From: Wenzhouxiangella sp. | GTDB taxonomy: Bacteria > Pseudomonadota > Gammaproteobacteria > Xanthomonadales > Wenzhouxiangellaceae | DNA length: 5,678 nt | Direction of reading: 5' to 3' | NCBI GenBank assembly: GCA_007119095.1 | Contig: SKQI01000107.1 | Span: 1 to 5,678, forward strand | Part shown: positions 1 through 5,678 of the stretch, in pieces | Position numbering within the stretch: position 1 is the stretch's first letter | Layout of the letters: each line of letters begins with the position of its first letter | The notes under the pieces: generated by a model | What the model saw: only the letters and a program-made list of their open reading frames with translations | What the model was told of the DNA's origin: nothing | Databases searched by the model: none | Program-made: the position numbers and the translations under genes

Positions 1-634
1 CACCAATCAAGTTCATCACAGTGGCTTCGTTGGCACGCGGACGGCGTTTGTCGATGATCGCCAGATCTGCATCCAGACGCTTGGCAATGGCGCGGGCACG
101 CACTACCCCACCAACGTCGGGCGAAACCACGATAATCTCATCGGACGTATAGTGCTTCCAGATATCGGCCAGAGTCAGCGGCGAGGCATAGACATTATCG
201 ACTGGCACATCGAAAAAGCCCTGGATCTGGTCGGCGTGCAGGTCAACGGTCACGACCCGATCGGTGCCGACGACGCTGATCATGCGGGCAGCCACTTTGG
301 CCGTGATCGGCACGCGTGAGGAGCGCGGCCGACGGTCCTGGCGGGCGTAGCCGAAGTAGGGAATGATGGCGGTAACCCGTGAAGCCGATGCCCGCTTCAA
401 GGCATCGATCATGACCAGCATTTCCATGAAATTCTCGGCGGCGGGATGACAGGTCGGCTGAACCAGGTAGACGTCGCGACCACGCACGTTTTCCATGATT
501 TCGACCATCACTTCGCCGTCACTGAAGCGACCGACATTCGCTCTGCCCATGGGCACACCAAGGGCTTCAGCAATTGACTGGGCGAGCTCCGGATTGGCGG
601 TTCCGGAAAAGACCATCAGGGATGACTGAGTCAC
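1..634 (-). CDS. prs: Ribose-phosphate diphosphokinase (PRPP synthetase), 3' end beyond left edge
   Basis: The enzyme transfers pyrophosphate from ATP to ribose 5-phosphate to make PRPP, the cytosolic precursor for purines, pyrimidines, histidine, tryptophan and NAD. I translated this strand by hand: 211 codons are present, against about 315 in complete bacterial enzymes, so roughly the last third lies outside the window. Visible motifs are FSDGE (37-41), ENVRG (48-52), PYFGYARQDRR (92-102), TVDLHADQIQGFFD (129-142, with the ATP-binding His133), SPDVGGVVRARAIAK (171-185) and the catalytic-loop DKRRPRAN (195-202, with Lys196 matching E. coli Lys194). The start is uncertain: GTG at 634 gives MTQSSLMVFSG, close to known N-termini; GTG at 640 and ATG at 616 are also in frame, and no strong Shine-Dalgarno sequence decides. 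The stretch TCHPAAENFMEM (61-72) departs from the usual TCAPTNDNLMEL. It lies 40 bases downstream of tRNA-Gln with no terminator between, so co-transcription is likely. Confidence 0.96.
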   Translation of the reverse strand, partial: MTQSSLMVFSGTANPELAQSIAEALGVPMGRANVGRFSDGEVMVEIMENVRGRDVYLVQPTCHPAAENFMEMLVMIDALKRASASRVTAIIPYFGYARQDRRPRSSRVPITAKVAARMISVVGTDRVVTVDLHADQIQGFFDVPVDNVYASPLTLADIWKHYTSDEIIVVSPDVGGVVRARAIAKRLDADLAIIDKRRPRANEATVMNLIG

Positions 635-674
635 GGGCACCTGATCCGCTGGTAGTGGCGTGGGCTAGGGAAAA

Positions 675-751
675 TGGCAGGGACGGCAGGACTCGAACCT
701 GCGAATGCGGGGATCAAAACCCCGTGCCTTAACCAACTTGGCGACGTCCCT
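675..751 (-). tRNA. tRNA-Gln, anticodon UUG
   Basis: A full cloverleaf of 77 nt including an encoded CCA (675-677) folds on the minus strand. The acceptor AGGGACG (751-745) pairs with CGTCCCT (685-679), and the discriminator is G. The D stem is GCC/GGC. The anticodon stem CGGGG/CCCCG encloses the loop TTTTGAT, whose positions 34-36 are TTG (717-715). The T stem GCAGG/CCTGC encloses TTCGAGT, and the variable loop has 5 bases. The first pair A1-U72 is weak, as expected for tRNA-Gln. It decodes CAA and, by wobble, CAG. A tRNA-Gln just upstream of prs is the arrangement I know from Pseudomonas relatives, which supports the call. Confidence 0.98.
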
Positions 752-764
752 GCAGAAACTTTCC

Positions 765-798
765 GCTTGGTAAGCAAGCCTTGATGTTTCCGGCTTGC
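765..798 (-). repeat. Nested inverted repeats in the lolB to tRNA-Gln spacer
   Basis: Three related short arms occur in the spacer. GCAAGCC (774-780) and GGCTTGC (792-798) are a perfect 7-bp inverted repeat with an 11-base loop. GCTTG (765-769) can instead pair with CAAGC (775-779) across a 5-base loop. In minus-strand RNA the segment from 780 to 774 can therefore fold with either its upstream or its downstream partner. There is no following T-run, so it is not an ordinary intrinsic terminator. It would lie in the 5' leader of the tRNA transcript if the TATAAT at 820-815 is used. Confidence 0.5.
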
Positions 799-814
799 CG
801 AGTTTCAGGGCGGC

Positions 815-820
815 ATTATA
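815..820 (-). promoter_or_regulatory. Perfect -10 element (TATAAT) of a likely tRNA-Gln/prs promoter
   Basis: The minus strand reads TATAAT, overlapping the TAA stop of lolB. The following bases GCCGCCC form a GC-rich discriminator of the kind found at stable-RNA promoters under ppGpp control. A start near position 808 would give a leader of about 57 nt before the mature tRNA. No good -35 is visible: at a 17-base spacer the sequence is AACCCA (843-838), so promoter strength is uncertain. It is inferred to drive tRNA-Gln and prs. Confidence 0.5.
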
Positions 821-1436
821 ACGATTTTGAAACCTGTTGGGTTCCCAGTTGCCAGTCTCGAAGCACGACTCGGACGCGATAATCACCACTGACTGCTTGG
901 AGTCGACTTGGCATCAATGCCTCGGGGCCCGCATCGAAACGCTGGTAGTCCATTTGCCAAGGGTCGCTTTCGACCCGGGTCAGAGAACCATCGCTGGCGT
1001 AGCTGATGACTGCGTCACTGTCCGGAGGTGGCAGACCGCGAATCCACCAGGCCATGGATTGGACCGGCACAGGCCACCCCACCGCGGCTTCGACCAGGGG
1101 GTCGGGGTCCATCGCCCACATGCGCTCGATTCCGCTGCCCTCCAGCAAGGCGCCGCTAGGGCCAAAGCTCAGGCGCCATTGCCGTCCACCAGCGACGGTG
1201 CGGAGCTGCACTTCATGATTGGCCCCATCCGCCTGCCAGTCAAACGCCAACGATCCCCCGCGGCTACCATCCGACAAGGCCATCCGACCGCTGACCGACC
1301 ATTGCTCGTGCCTGGAAAACAAGGCTTCACGCTCGGCCAGCCAGGCGCCGGCATCACGCTGCTCACGCACGGCACAGCCGGTCACCATGACGGTGCAAAC
1401 CACCACCATCAACGCACAAGTAGGCGCGGCTCGCAT
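816..1436 (-). CDS. lolB: LolB, outer-membrane lipoprotein receptor
   Basis: LolB is itself an outer-membrane lipoprotein that takes lipoproteins from the periplasmic carrier LolA and inserts them into the inner leaflet of the outer membrane. From ATG 1436 the protein has 206 aa, against 207 for E. coli. It has a signal peptide MRAAPTCALMVVVCTVMVTG, a lipobox VTGC with Cys21 and no Asp at the next position, so outer-membrane sorting is expected. The family signature GWPVPVQSMAWWIRGLP (120-136) aligns with the E. coli segment GMPIPLNSLRQWILGLP. SGRMAL (49-54) and the C-terminal VRVVLRDWQL also fit the fold. A longer in-frame GTG start at 1466 overlaps the stop of the upstream TPR gene, but ATG 1436 has an AAGGAG 9 bases before it and gives a normal signal peptide, so I prefer it. 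It is probably in one transcript with the TPR lipoprotein gene 26 bases upstream. It ends with TAA inside the TATAAT of the next promoter. Confidence 0.93.
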   Translation of the reverse strand: MRAAPTCALMVVVCTVMVTGCAVREQRDAGAWLAEREALFSRHEQWSVSGRMALSDGSRGGSLAFDWQADGANHEVQLRTVAGGRQWRLSFGPSGALLEGSGIERMWAMDPDPLVEAAVGWPVPVQSMAWWIRGLPPPDSDAVISYASDGSLTRVESDPWQMDYQRFDAGPEALMPSRLQAVSGDYRVRVVLRDWQLGTQQVSKSL

Positions 1437-1445
1437 TGAAGTGCA

Positions 1446-1451
1446 CTCCTT
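1446..1451 (-). promoter_or_regulatory. Ribosome binding site AAGGAG deciding the lolB start
   Basis: A strong Shine-Dalgarno sequence AAGGAG lies 9 bases before ATG 1436. It falls within the codons that a GTG 1466 start would add, and it argues that lolB begins at ATG 1436. Confidence 0.85.
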
Positions 1452-1462
1452 GGGTCGTTCAT

Positions 1463-3283
1463 TCACTCCAGCAGGCCCAGGCGTTCCAGTGTGTCGTGCA
1501 GGTAAACGTCGTCCGGAAAACGTTCGCGGGCATCGATCAACACCTCAGTTGCCTCGTCTCGACGGCCCAATGACCAAAGCACTTCGCCGACATGGGCCGC
1601 AATTTCGGGATTGTCTTCGCCGGCCAGCGCCTGTTCCAGATAGGGCAGCGCTTTTTCCGGTTGCCCGAGCCGGAAATATACCCAACCCATGGAATCGAGG
1701 ATGGCAGGGGAATCCGGCTCCAGATTCAGGGCTCGGCGAATCAAACGATAAGCCTCTTCATGCCGATCCGTTCGATCAGTCAACGTGTAACCAAGCGCGT
1801 TAAGGGCCATGGCATTGTCGTCATCAATCTGCAGAATGCGGCGAAAATCCTGCTCTGCCAGTTCCAGATCATCAATAGCGACAGCGCAAATGCCGCGGGT
1901 GTAAAGCAAGGCAACGCTATCTGGCCGCTGTCGGAGCGCGGCCGTCAACAAGTCCACCGCCTCATCGGCGCGACCTGCCACTCGCAACAGGTCGGCTTCG
2001 ATCAGCCATGCCTGCTCCATCAGCTCCTCGTTACCGGACAGTGCCACCGCATTGAGAAGGTCACGGGCACGCTCCAGATTGCCACGATCACCCTCAATGA
2101 TGGCGCGACGCAATCGTGCGCGGTCCGCGTATCGACCGCTTTCCACCAATGCATACCAGCTCAAGGCCTGCTCTGGCTTTTCCAGCAGCTCGGCCAGGAA
2201 ACCGGTCAGGAAGGCATGCTGGGCGACATCCTCAACCGGATCCAGCGCCGCCAGGCGTTCCCAGCTCACAAGCGCCTGCTCATTCTGCCCGGCCTGGACC
2301 TGGTAGGTGCCTATTGTGTAGAGCAGATCAGTGTCCTCAGGCAACTCTTTCAGCAGATCAATGGCCTCTTCCAGGCGGTCCAACTGACGCAACACTTCCG
2401 ACATGGACAGCGCCAGACTGCCATCGTCCGGGTCAATAGTTCGGGCTCTCTGATAGTGGCCAAGCGCGAGCTCCATCTCGTCTGCAGCCGTCGCCAGTTG
2501 CGCGGCCCACACCCATCGCTGTGCGTCTTCACCTCGCTCAGCAGCACGAGCGGCGAGCGAAAGCGCCTGTTCAACCTCACCTAGCTGCCAAAGCAGCAGG
2601 CTACGCTGCTCAAGAATCAAAGCCGGGTCCTGTTCCTGACCCGATGATTCAATGACCTTCTCCATCACCGCCAGCGCATCCTGGTCGCGCTCAGTGGCCG
2701 CAAGCAGCATCACCACCTCACGCCAGGCTGCCCGAGCGCCATCACGCTCTGCAATTCGGCCGCTGAGCACACTGGCCGCCTGATCGATTTCGCCAAGGTT
2801 GACCAGCCCCAGGGCCAGGAACCGCCCCGGAGCGGAGTCGGCGGGCGCCAGCTCCTGCCAGCGCTGTGCGCCATCGACCACTGCCGGCCAGTCTTCCAGG
2901 TTGATCGCCATACCCACGACTTGCCGGGCCAGGTCCGGATCCGTACCCAACCGGGCCGCTTCGAGCTGGTGCTCAAGCGCTGCCTCGAAATCACCCACCC
3001 GGACCAGCCTTTCGGCGGCAAGCACGTGAAACAGGAGATCCGCATCCAGGTCACCGTCAGCCAACGGCGCTGTGACAAAGGTATCGGTATCCTCAGCGGA
3101 GGTATGATCCTCGGTTGTTGCCGGCCTGCCCTCGGCATCGCCCGACGGATAGCGCTCGGGTTCGACCTCCGGCCCGGCAGCGCAGGCTGCGACAAGCAGT
3201 GCAGCAGCGAATACGATCAGAAACTTGCGCAGATCTGCTCTGCATACGAAAATGGGCAGTTTGTCCTTGAAATTGTCTTGCAT
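1463..3283 (-). CDS. lbcA: TPR outer-membrane lipoprotein, LbcA-like
   Basis: This 606-aa protein has a lipoprotein signal peptide with hydrophobic core FLIVFAAALLVA (21-32) and lipobox VAAC with Cys34. The next residue is Ala, which favours outer-membrane sorting. A low-complexity acidic linker follows (about 36-80), then helical TPR-type repeats to the C-terminus. The clearest are around 290-350, 455-490 and 490-585, with LNALGYT (494-500), ALNLEPDSPAILD (518-530) and SMGWVYFRLG (531-540). The last two blocks and the position between hemA and lolB match Pseudomonas PA4667 (LbcA), which binds the periplasmic protease CtpA and helps it degrade peptidoglycan endopeptidases. The CtpA role here is inferred from homology and synteny. 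ATG 3283 has AAGG 11 bases upstream but yields an unusually long, acidic n-region; a CTG at 3232-3230 would give a compact (M)RKFLIVF signal peptide and a 589-aa protein. The annotated ATG overlaps the hemA ATG on the other strand. Confidence 0.85.
   Translation of the reverse strand: MQDNFKDKLPIFVCRADLRKFLIVFAAALLVAACAAGPEVEPERYPSGDAEGRPATTEDHTSAEDTDTFVTAPLADGDLDADLLFHVLAAERLVRVGDFEAALEHQLEAARLGTDPDLARQVVGMAINLEDWPAVVDGAQRWQELAPADSAPGRFLALGLVNLGEIDQAASVLSGRIAERDGARAAWREVVMLLAATERDQDALAVMEKVIESSGQEQDPALILEQRSLLLWQLGEVEQALSLAARAAERGEDAQRWVWAAQLATAADEMELALGHYQRARTIDPDDGSLALSMSEVLRQLDRLEEAIDLLKELPEDTDLLYTIGTYQVQAGQNEQALVSWERLAALDPVEDVAQHAFLTGFLAELLEKPEQALSWYALVESGRYADRARLRRAIIEGDRGNLERARDLLNAVALSGNEELMEQAWLIEADLLRVAGRADEAVDLLTAALRQRPDSVALLYTRGICAVAIDDLELAEQDFRRILQIDDDNAMALNALGYTLTDRTDRHEEAYRLIRRALNLEPDSPAILDSMGWVYFRLGQPEKALPYLEQALAGEDNPEIAAHVGEVLWSLGRRDEATEVLIDARERFPDDVYLHDTLERLGLLE
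3189..3217 (+). promoter_or_regulatory. Candidate hemA promoter inside the TPR gene
   Basis: GCGACA (3189-3194) and TACGAT (3212-3217) match the sigma-70 -35 and -10 consensus at 4 of 6 bases each, with a 17-base spacer. A second weak pair is TTGCGC (3225-3230) with GAAAAT (3248-3253), also at 17 bases. Any hemA promoter must lie here, in the signal-peptide region of the opposite gene, or further inside it. Both are pattern matches only. Confidence 0.22.
3229..3238. repeat. 10-bp perfect palindrome GCAGATCTGC near the hemA start
   Basis: A perfect palindrome about 44 bases before the hemA ATG, between the elements of the second candidate promoter. It could be a regulator half-site pair, but it also encodes part of the signal peptide of the opposite gene and a 10-bp palindrome can arise by chance. 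Confidence 0.25.
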
Positions 3284-4538
3284 GTCACTTTTCGCCTTGG
3301 GAATCAGCCATCAGACCGCTCCGATCAGAATTCGGGAGCGCCTGGCCTTTGCGGCTGAAAAGATACCCGAGGCTCTTTCCAGCCTCGCCGGGGTGCCCGG
3401 TGTGGACGGCTGCGCCATTGTCAGCACCTGCAATCGTACCGAGCTGTACCTGTCTGGTCGACAGACTATCACGCGCACTGCATCTGAATGGCTGCACACT
3501 TGGCACGGTCTTTCGCCTGGCCAGTTCCGGGAGCATCTCTACCAGCTGGAGCAATCTGCCTGCATGTTCCACCTCGTGAAGGTGATTTCCGGCGCCGATT
3601 CAATGATCATCGGAGAACCTCAGGTCGCCGGCCAGGTAAAACAAGCCTGGCAGAGTGCGCACAATCAGCAGGTTCTCGACAGTCGCCTGGATAGAATGTT
3701 CCAGCATGCCTTCGCCGGCGCAAAGCGAGTTCGTTCGCAAACCGGGATCGGGCGCGATCCGGTCACCCTGCCGTTTGCATCGCTGCGCCTGGCGCACCAG
3801 ATTTTCGGGTCTCTGGGCAGTCTGCGCGCCCTGCTGATCGGCGCCGGCGAAATGATCGAGGACTGCGCGACTCACTTCAGCCAGTCCGGCCTGGCCGATA
3901 TCAGCATCGCCAATCGCAATCCCGACCGCGCGATTGCGTTGGCCAACCGGTTCGAGGCCCAGGGCCACGGCCTGGATCAGCTCGACAAGCTGCTTCCCGA
4001 GCACGACATCGTGATTGCCTGCACGTCCAGCCCGACTGCGATTCTTGACAAAGCGATGTTCAAGGCAGCGCTCTCCCGACGTCGGAGACGACCGATTTTC
4101 GCCCTGGACCTGTCAGTGCCACGCAACATTGCCGCCGATGCCAACGAACTGGAAGACGTGTTTCTTTACACCATCGATGATCTGCATGCGATTATCGAAA
4201 ACAATCAGCAAAAGCGTACCGAGGCCTTGCAGCAAGCGATCGACATTATCGAATCGGAAGTCCAGGCTTTTGAACGATGGCTGCGGCTGCAGGACACCAG
4301 CACGACGCTGCGCGGCCTGCGCCGGCGCGCCCAGGCCGAGCGCGACGCCCTGCTGGCCCAGGCCCGCGCCCAGCTTGAGGCCGGACATGATCCGGACGAT
4401 GTGATTCAACGGCTCAGCCACCGGCTGGTCAACCGCCTGCTGCACGGGCCCAGCATCCGCCTGCGCCAGGCCGCCGAAAGCGCCGATGAAGCCTTGCTGG
4501 AAGCGGCCCGCTACTACTTTTTGGATAATCAGGAATGA
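3282..4538 (+). CDS. hemA: Glutamyl-tRNA reductase
   Basis: HemA reduces glutamate esterified to tRNA-Glu, using NADPH, to glutamate-1-semialdehyde, the first committed step of tetrapyrrole (heme) synthesis by the C5 route. From ATG 3282 it has 418 aa, the same as the E. coli enzyme. The N-terminus MSLFALGISHQTAP matches the family's MTLLALGINHKTAP, which fixes the start; the reading frame stays open upstream to ATG 3225, but those 19 residues overlap the opposite gene and resemble nothing. Catalytic Cys50 lies in STCNRTELYLS (48-58), His97 corresponds to E. coli His99, GADSMIIGEPQ (104-114) is conserved, and the NADPH-binding Rossmann turn is LIGAGEMIE (185-193). DLSVPRNI (276-283) and the C-terminal helical dimerisation domain (about 310-418) follow. 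No clear Shine-Dalgarno sequence precedes the ATG, so translation may be weak or use another mode. It overlaps prfA by 4 bases. Confidence 0.97.
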   Translation: MSLFALGISHQTAPIRIRERLAFAAEKIPEALSSLAGVPGVDGCAIVSTCNRTELYLSGRQTITRTASEWLHTWHGLSPGQFREHLYQLEQSACMFHLVKVISGADSMIIGEPQVAGQVKQAWQSAHNQQVLDSRLDRMFQHAFAGAKRVRSQTGIGRDPVTLPFASLRLAHQIFGSLGSLRALLIGAGEMIEDCATHFSQSGLADISIANRNPDRAIALANRFEAQGHGLDQLDKLLPEHDIVIACTSSPTAILDKAMFKAALSRRRRRPIFALDLSVPRNIAADANELEDVFLYTIDDLHAIIENNQQKRTEALQQAIDIIESEVQAFERWLRLQDTSTTLRGLRRRAQAERDALLAQARAQLEAGHDPDDVIQRLSHRLVNRLLHGPSIRLRQAAESADEALLEAARYYFLDNQE

Positions 4539-5617
4539 ATACCGGGATCCGTCATCGGCTGGAACAGGCCGACGAACGTTTTGAAGAACTGTCACGCTTG
4601 CTGGCCGACCCGGATGTCATCGGCAAGCGCGATCAGTTTCAGTCGCTGTCACGCGAATACGGCGAGCTGGAGCCCATCATCCGGATATGGAATGCTTACC
4701 GTACTGCAGAAATAGCGCGCACCGAAACCAGCGAGCTGGCAAGACAGGAAGATGCCGAGATGCGCGAGATGGCCGAGGAAGAGCTCGGCCAACTTGATGA
4801 GGAGCTGGAGCGCCTGCAGCTGGAGCTGCAACGCATGCTGCTGCCGCGCGACCCGAACGATGAGCGCAATATCTTCCTGGAAATCAGAGCCGGCACGGGT
4901 GGCCAGGAGGCGGGTATCTTCGCCGGTGACCTGCTGCGCATGTACAGCCGCTATGCCGAGCGTCGCGGCTGGCAGGTCGAGATCATGTCAGCGCATGACA
5001 ACGATGCCGGAGGCTATCGCGAAGTCATCGCCCGGATCATCGGTCGCGGCGCTTATTCAAGGCTGAAATTCGAATCCGGCGCCCATCGCGTCCAGCGCAT
5101 TCCGGCCACCGAGTCCCAGGGTCGCATTCATACCTCGGCCTGTACCGTCGCCATCCTGCCCGAGATCGAGGCGGTCGACGAGATCGACATCAACCCGAAT
5201 GATCTGCGCATCGACACCTATCGCTCTTCGGGTGCCGGCGGTCAGCACGTCAACACCACCGATTCAGCGATTCGTATCACCCACCTGCCCAGCGGCATCG
5301 TTGTCGAGTGTCAGGACGAACGTTCGCAGCACAAGAACAAGGCCCGCGCCATGAGCCTGCTCAGCGCCCGCCTGCTCGAGGCCGAACAGGAGCAGCAACG
5401 CAGCCAGCGCGCGGCCGACCGCAAGCTGCAGGTTGGCTCCGGCGACCGCTCGGAGCGGATCCGAACCTACAATTTCCCCCAGGGCCGGGTCACCGACCAT
5501 CGCATTGGCCTGACCCTGTATGATCTGGATAACATCATCGACGGCGATCTGGAGCCGGTGCTGACTCCCCTGCTCGAAGCCCACCAGGCCGAACTGCTGG
5601 CCGAAATGAGCCAATGA
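4535..5617 (+). CDS. prfA: Peptide chain release factor 1 (RF1)
   Basis: RF1 reads UAA and UAG stop codons on the ribosome and triggers hydrolysis of the finished peptide. The 360-aa length equals that of E. coli RF1. The stop-recognition tripeptide is PAT (190-192) in HRVQRIPATESQG, which marks RF1 and not RF2. The catalytic loop SSGAGGQHVNTTDSA (231-245) carries GGQ at 235-237; Gln237 is the residue normally methylated by PrmC. The C-terminal TYNFPQGRVTDHR (311-323) is intact. The N-terminal domain has a charged, probably coiled segment (about 60-100). The motif usually written RAGTGGDEA is RAGTGGQEA here (118-126), an Asp to Gln change at 124. The ATG overlaps the hemA stop as ATGA. The nearest AGGA abuts the start, so translation is probably coupled to hemA. 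prmC does not follow, unlike in many relatives. Confidence 0.98.
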   Translation: MNTGIRHRLEQADERFEELSRLLADPDVIGKRDQFQSLSREYGELEPIIRIWNAYRTAEIARTETSELARQEDAEMREMAEEELGQLDEELERLQLELQRMLLPRDPNDERNIFLEIRAGTGGQEAGIFAGDLLRMYSRYAERRGWQVEIMSAHDNDAGGYREVIARIIGRGAYSRLKFESGAHRVQRIPATESQGRIHTSACTVAILPEIEAVDEIDINPNDLRIDTYRSSGAGGQHVNTTDSAIRITHLPSGIVVECQDERSQHKNKARAMSLLSARLLEAEQEQQRSQRAADRKLQVGSGDRSERIRTYNFPQGRVTDHRIGLTLYDLDNIIDGDLEPVLTPLLEAHQAELLAEMSQ

Positions 5618-5627
5618 AACTTTACCA

Positions 5628-5678
5628 ATGAGTCTTGCCACCCTGAATATCCAGACCGACGGTCGCGGACTGTACGAC
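5628..5678 (+). CDS. YjbQ/UPF0047 family protein, N-terminus only
   Basis: Seventeen codons run to the right edge: MSLATLNIQTDGRGLYD. The pattern of a short beta strand followed by TxGRGxYD resembles the start of the YjbQ/UPF0047 family (annotated as secondary thiamine-phosphate synthase-like), where a similar TRGRGFxDIT segment occurs. It begins 10 bases after the prfA stop with no good Shine-Dalgarno sequence, so read-through and coupled translation from prfA are plausible. A 5-codon reading frame, ATGAAACTTTACCAATGA (5614-5631), overlaps both the prfA stop and this ATG; its MKLYQ resembles the M-x-YQ start of some YjbQ proteins. The family call rests on very few residues. It is not PrmC as far as this N-terminus shows. 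Confidence 0.45.
   Translation, partial: MSLATLNIQTDGRGLYD

Noticed and set aside
774..798. Intrinsic terminator after lolB
   Set aside because: The 7-bp stem has an 11-base loop and no T-run follows on either strand.
665..889. A 74-codon minus-strand frame covering the tRNA and the lolB 3' end
   Set aside because: Most of it is translation of tRNA-Gln and its leader; the peptide ending is simply the tRNA sequence read as codons.
837..1439. A 200-codon plus-strand open frame opposite lolB
   Set aside because: It is antisense to LolB, whose signal peptide, lipobox and family signature are clear. The plus-strand product is His/Arg/Pro-rich without any motif.
1437..1466. A GTG 1466 start for lolB overlapping the TPR stop codon
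   Set aside because: It would put a strong AAGGAG inside the coding sequence and give an atypical 30-residue signal peptide. ATG 1436 with correct spacing fits better.
1592..2584. A 330-codon open frame on the plus strand opposite the TPR lipoprotein gene
   Set aside because: It lies wholly antisense to a clear TPR gene. Its translation shows no recognisable domain, and long antisense frames are common in high-GC genes.
3225..3281. A 19-residue N-terminal extension of hemA starting at ATG 3225
   Set aside because: HemA proteins begin at the MSLFALGISHQTAP position. The extension has no family resemblance and overlaps the signal peptide of the opposite gene.

Overview
This is a chromosomal housekeeping segment from a proteobacterium, most likely a gammaproteobacterium of fairly high GC content. 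The evidence is gene content and order: hemA-prfA diverging from a TPR lipoprotein gene and lolB, followed by tRNA-Gln and prs, is the arrangement I know from Pseudomonas and Xanthomonas relatives. I cannot name the genus. No transposase, integrase, CRISPR array or phage gene is visible, and the window is almost fully coding.

Leftward arm (minus strand, read from 3283 down to 1): a TPR lipoprotein gene that resembles Pseudomonas lbcA (606 aa as drawn), lolB (outer-membrane lipoprotein receptor, 206 aa from the start preferred here), a tRNA-Gln(UUG), and the N-terminal two thirds of prs (ribose-phosphate diphosphokinase), which runs off the left edge. In related genomes ispE normally sits between lolB and tRNA-Gln/prs. 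Here only 64 bases separate lolB from the tRNA, so ispE is absent from this slot. That short gap holds a perfect TATAAT overlapping the lolB stop codon and a set of mutually exclusive inverted repeats.

Rightward arm (plus strand, from 3282): hemA (glutamyl-tRNA reductase, 418 aa) overlaps prfA (peptide chain release factor 1, 360 aa) by an ATGA junction, so the two are probably translationally coupled. prfA is followed after 10 bases by the first 17 codons of a gene that looks like the YjbQ/UPF0047 family, not by the usual prmC (the RF1 methyltransferase).

How the genes fit together: hemA consumes glutamyl-tRNA for tetrapyrrole synthesis, while prfA and tRNA-Gln belong to translation. lolB and the TPR lipoprotein concern the outer membrane and its lipoproteins. 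prs makes PRPP for nucleotide, histidine and cofactor synthesis. The most unusual point is the divergent junction: the ATG codons of hemA and of the TPR gene overlap on opposite strands within one CATG, so each gene's leader and promoter would have to lie in the other's coding region, unless the TPR gene really starts about 50 bases further in. I found no convincing undescribed system. The observations worth checking are the divergent start overlap, the missing ispE, the missing prmC and the tRNA leader.
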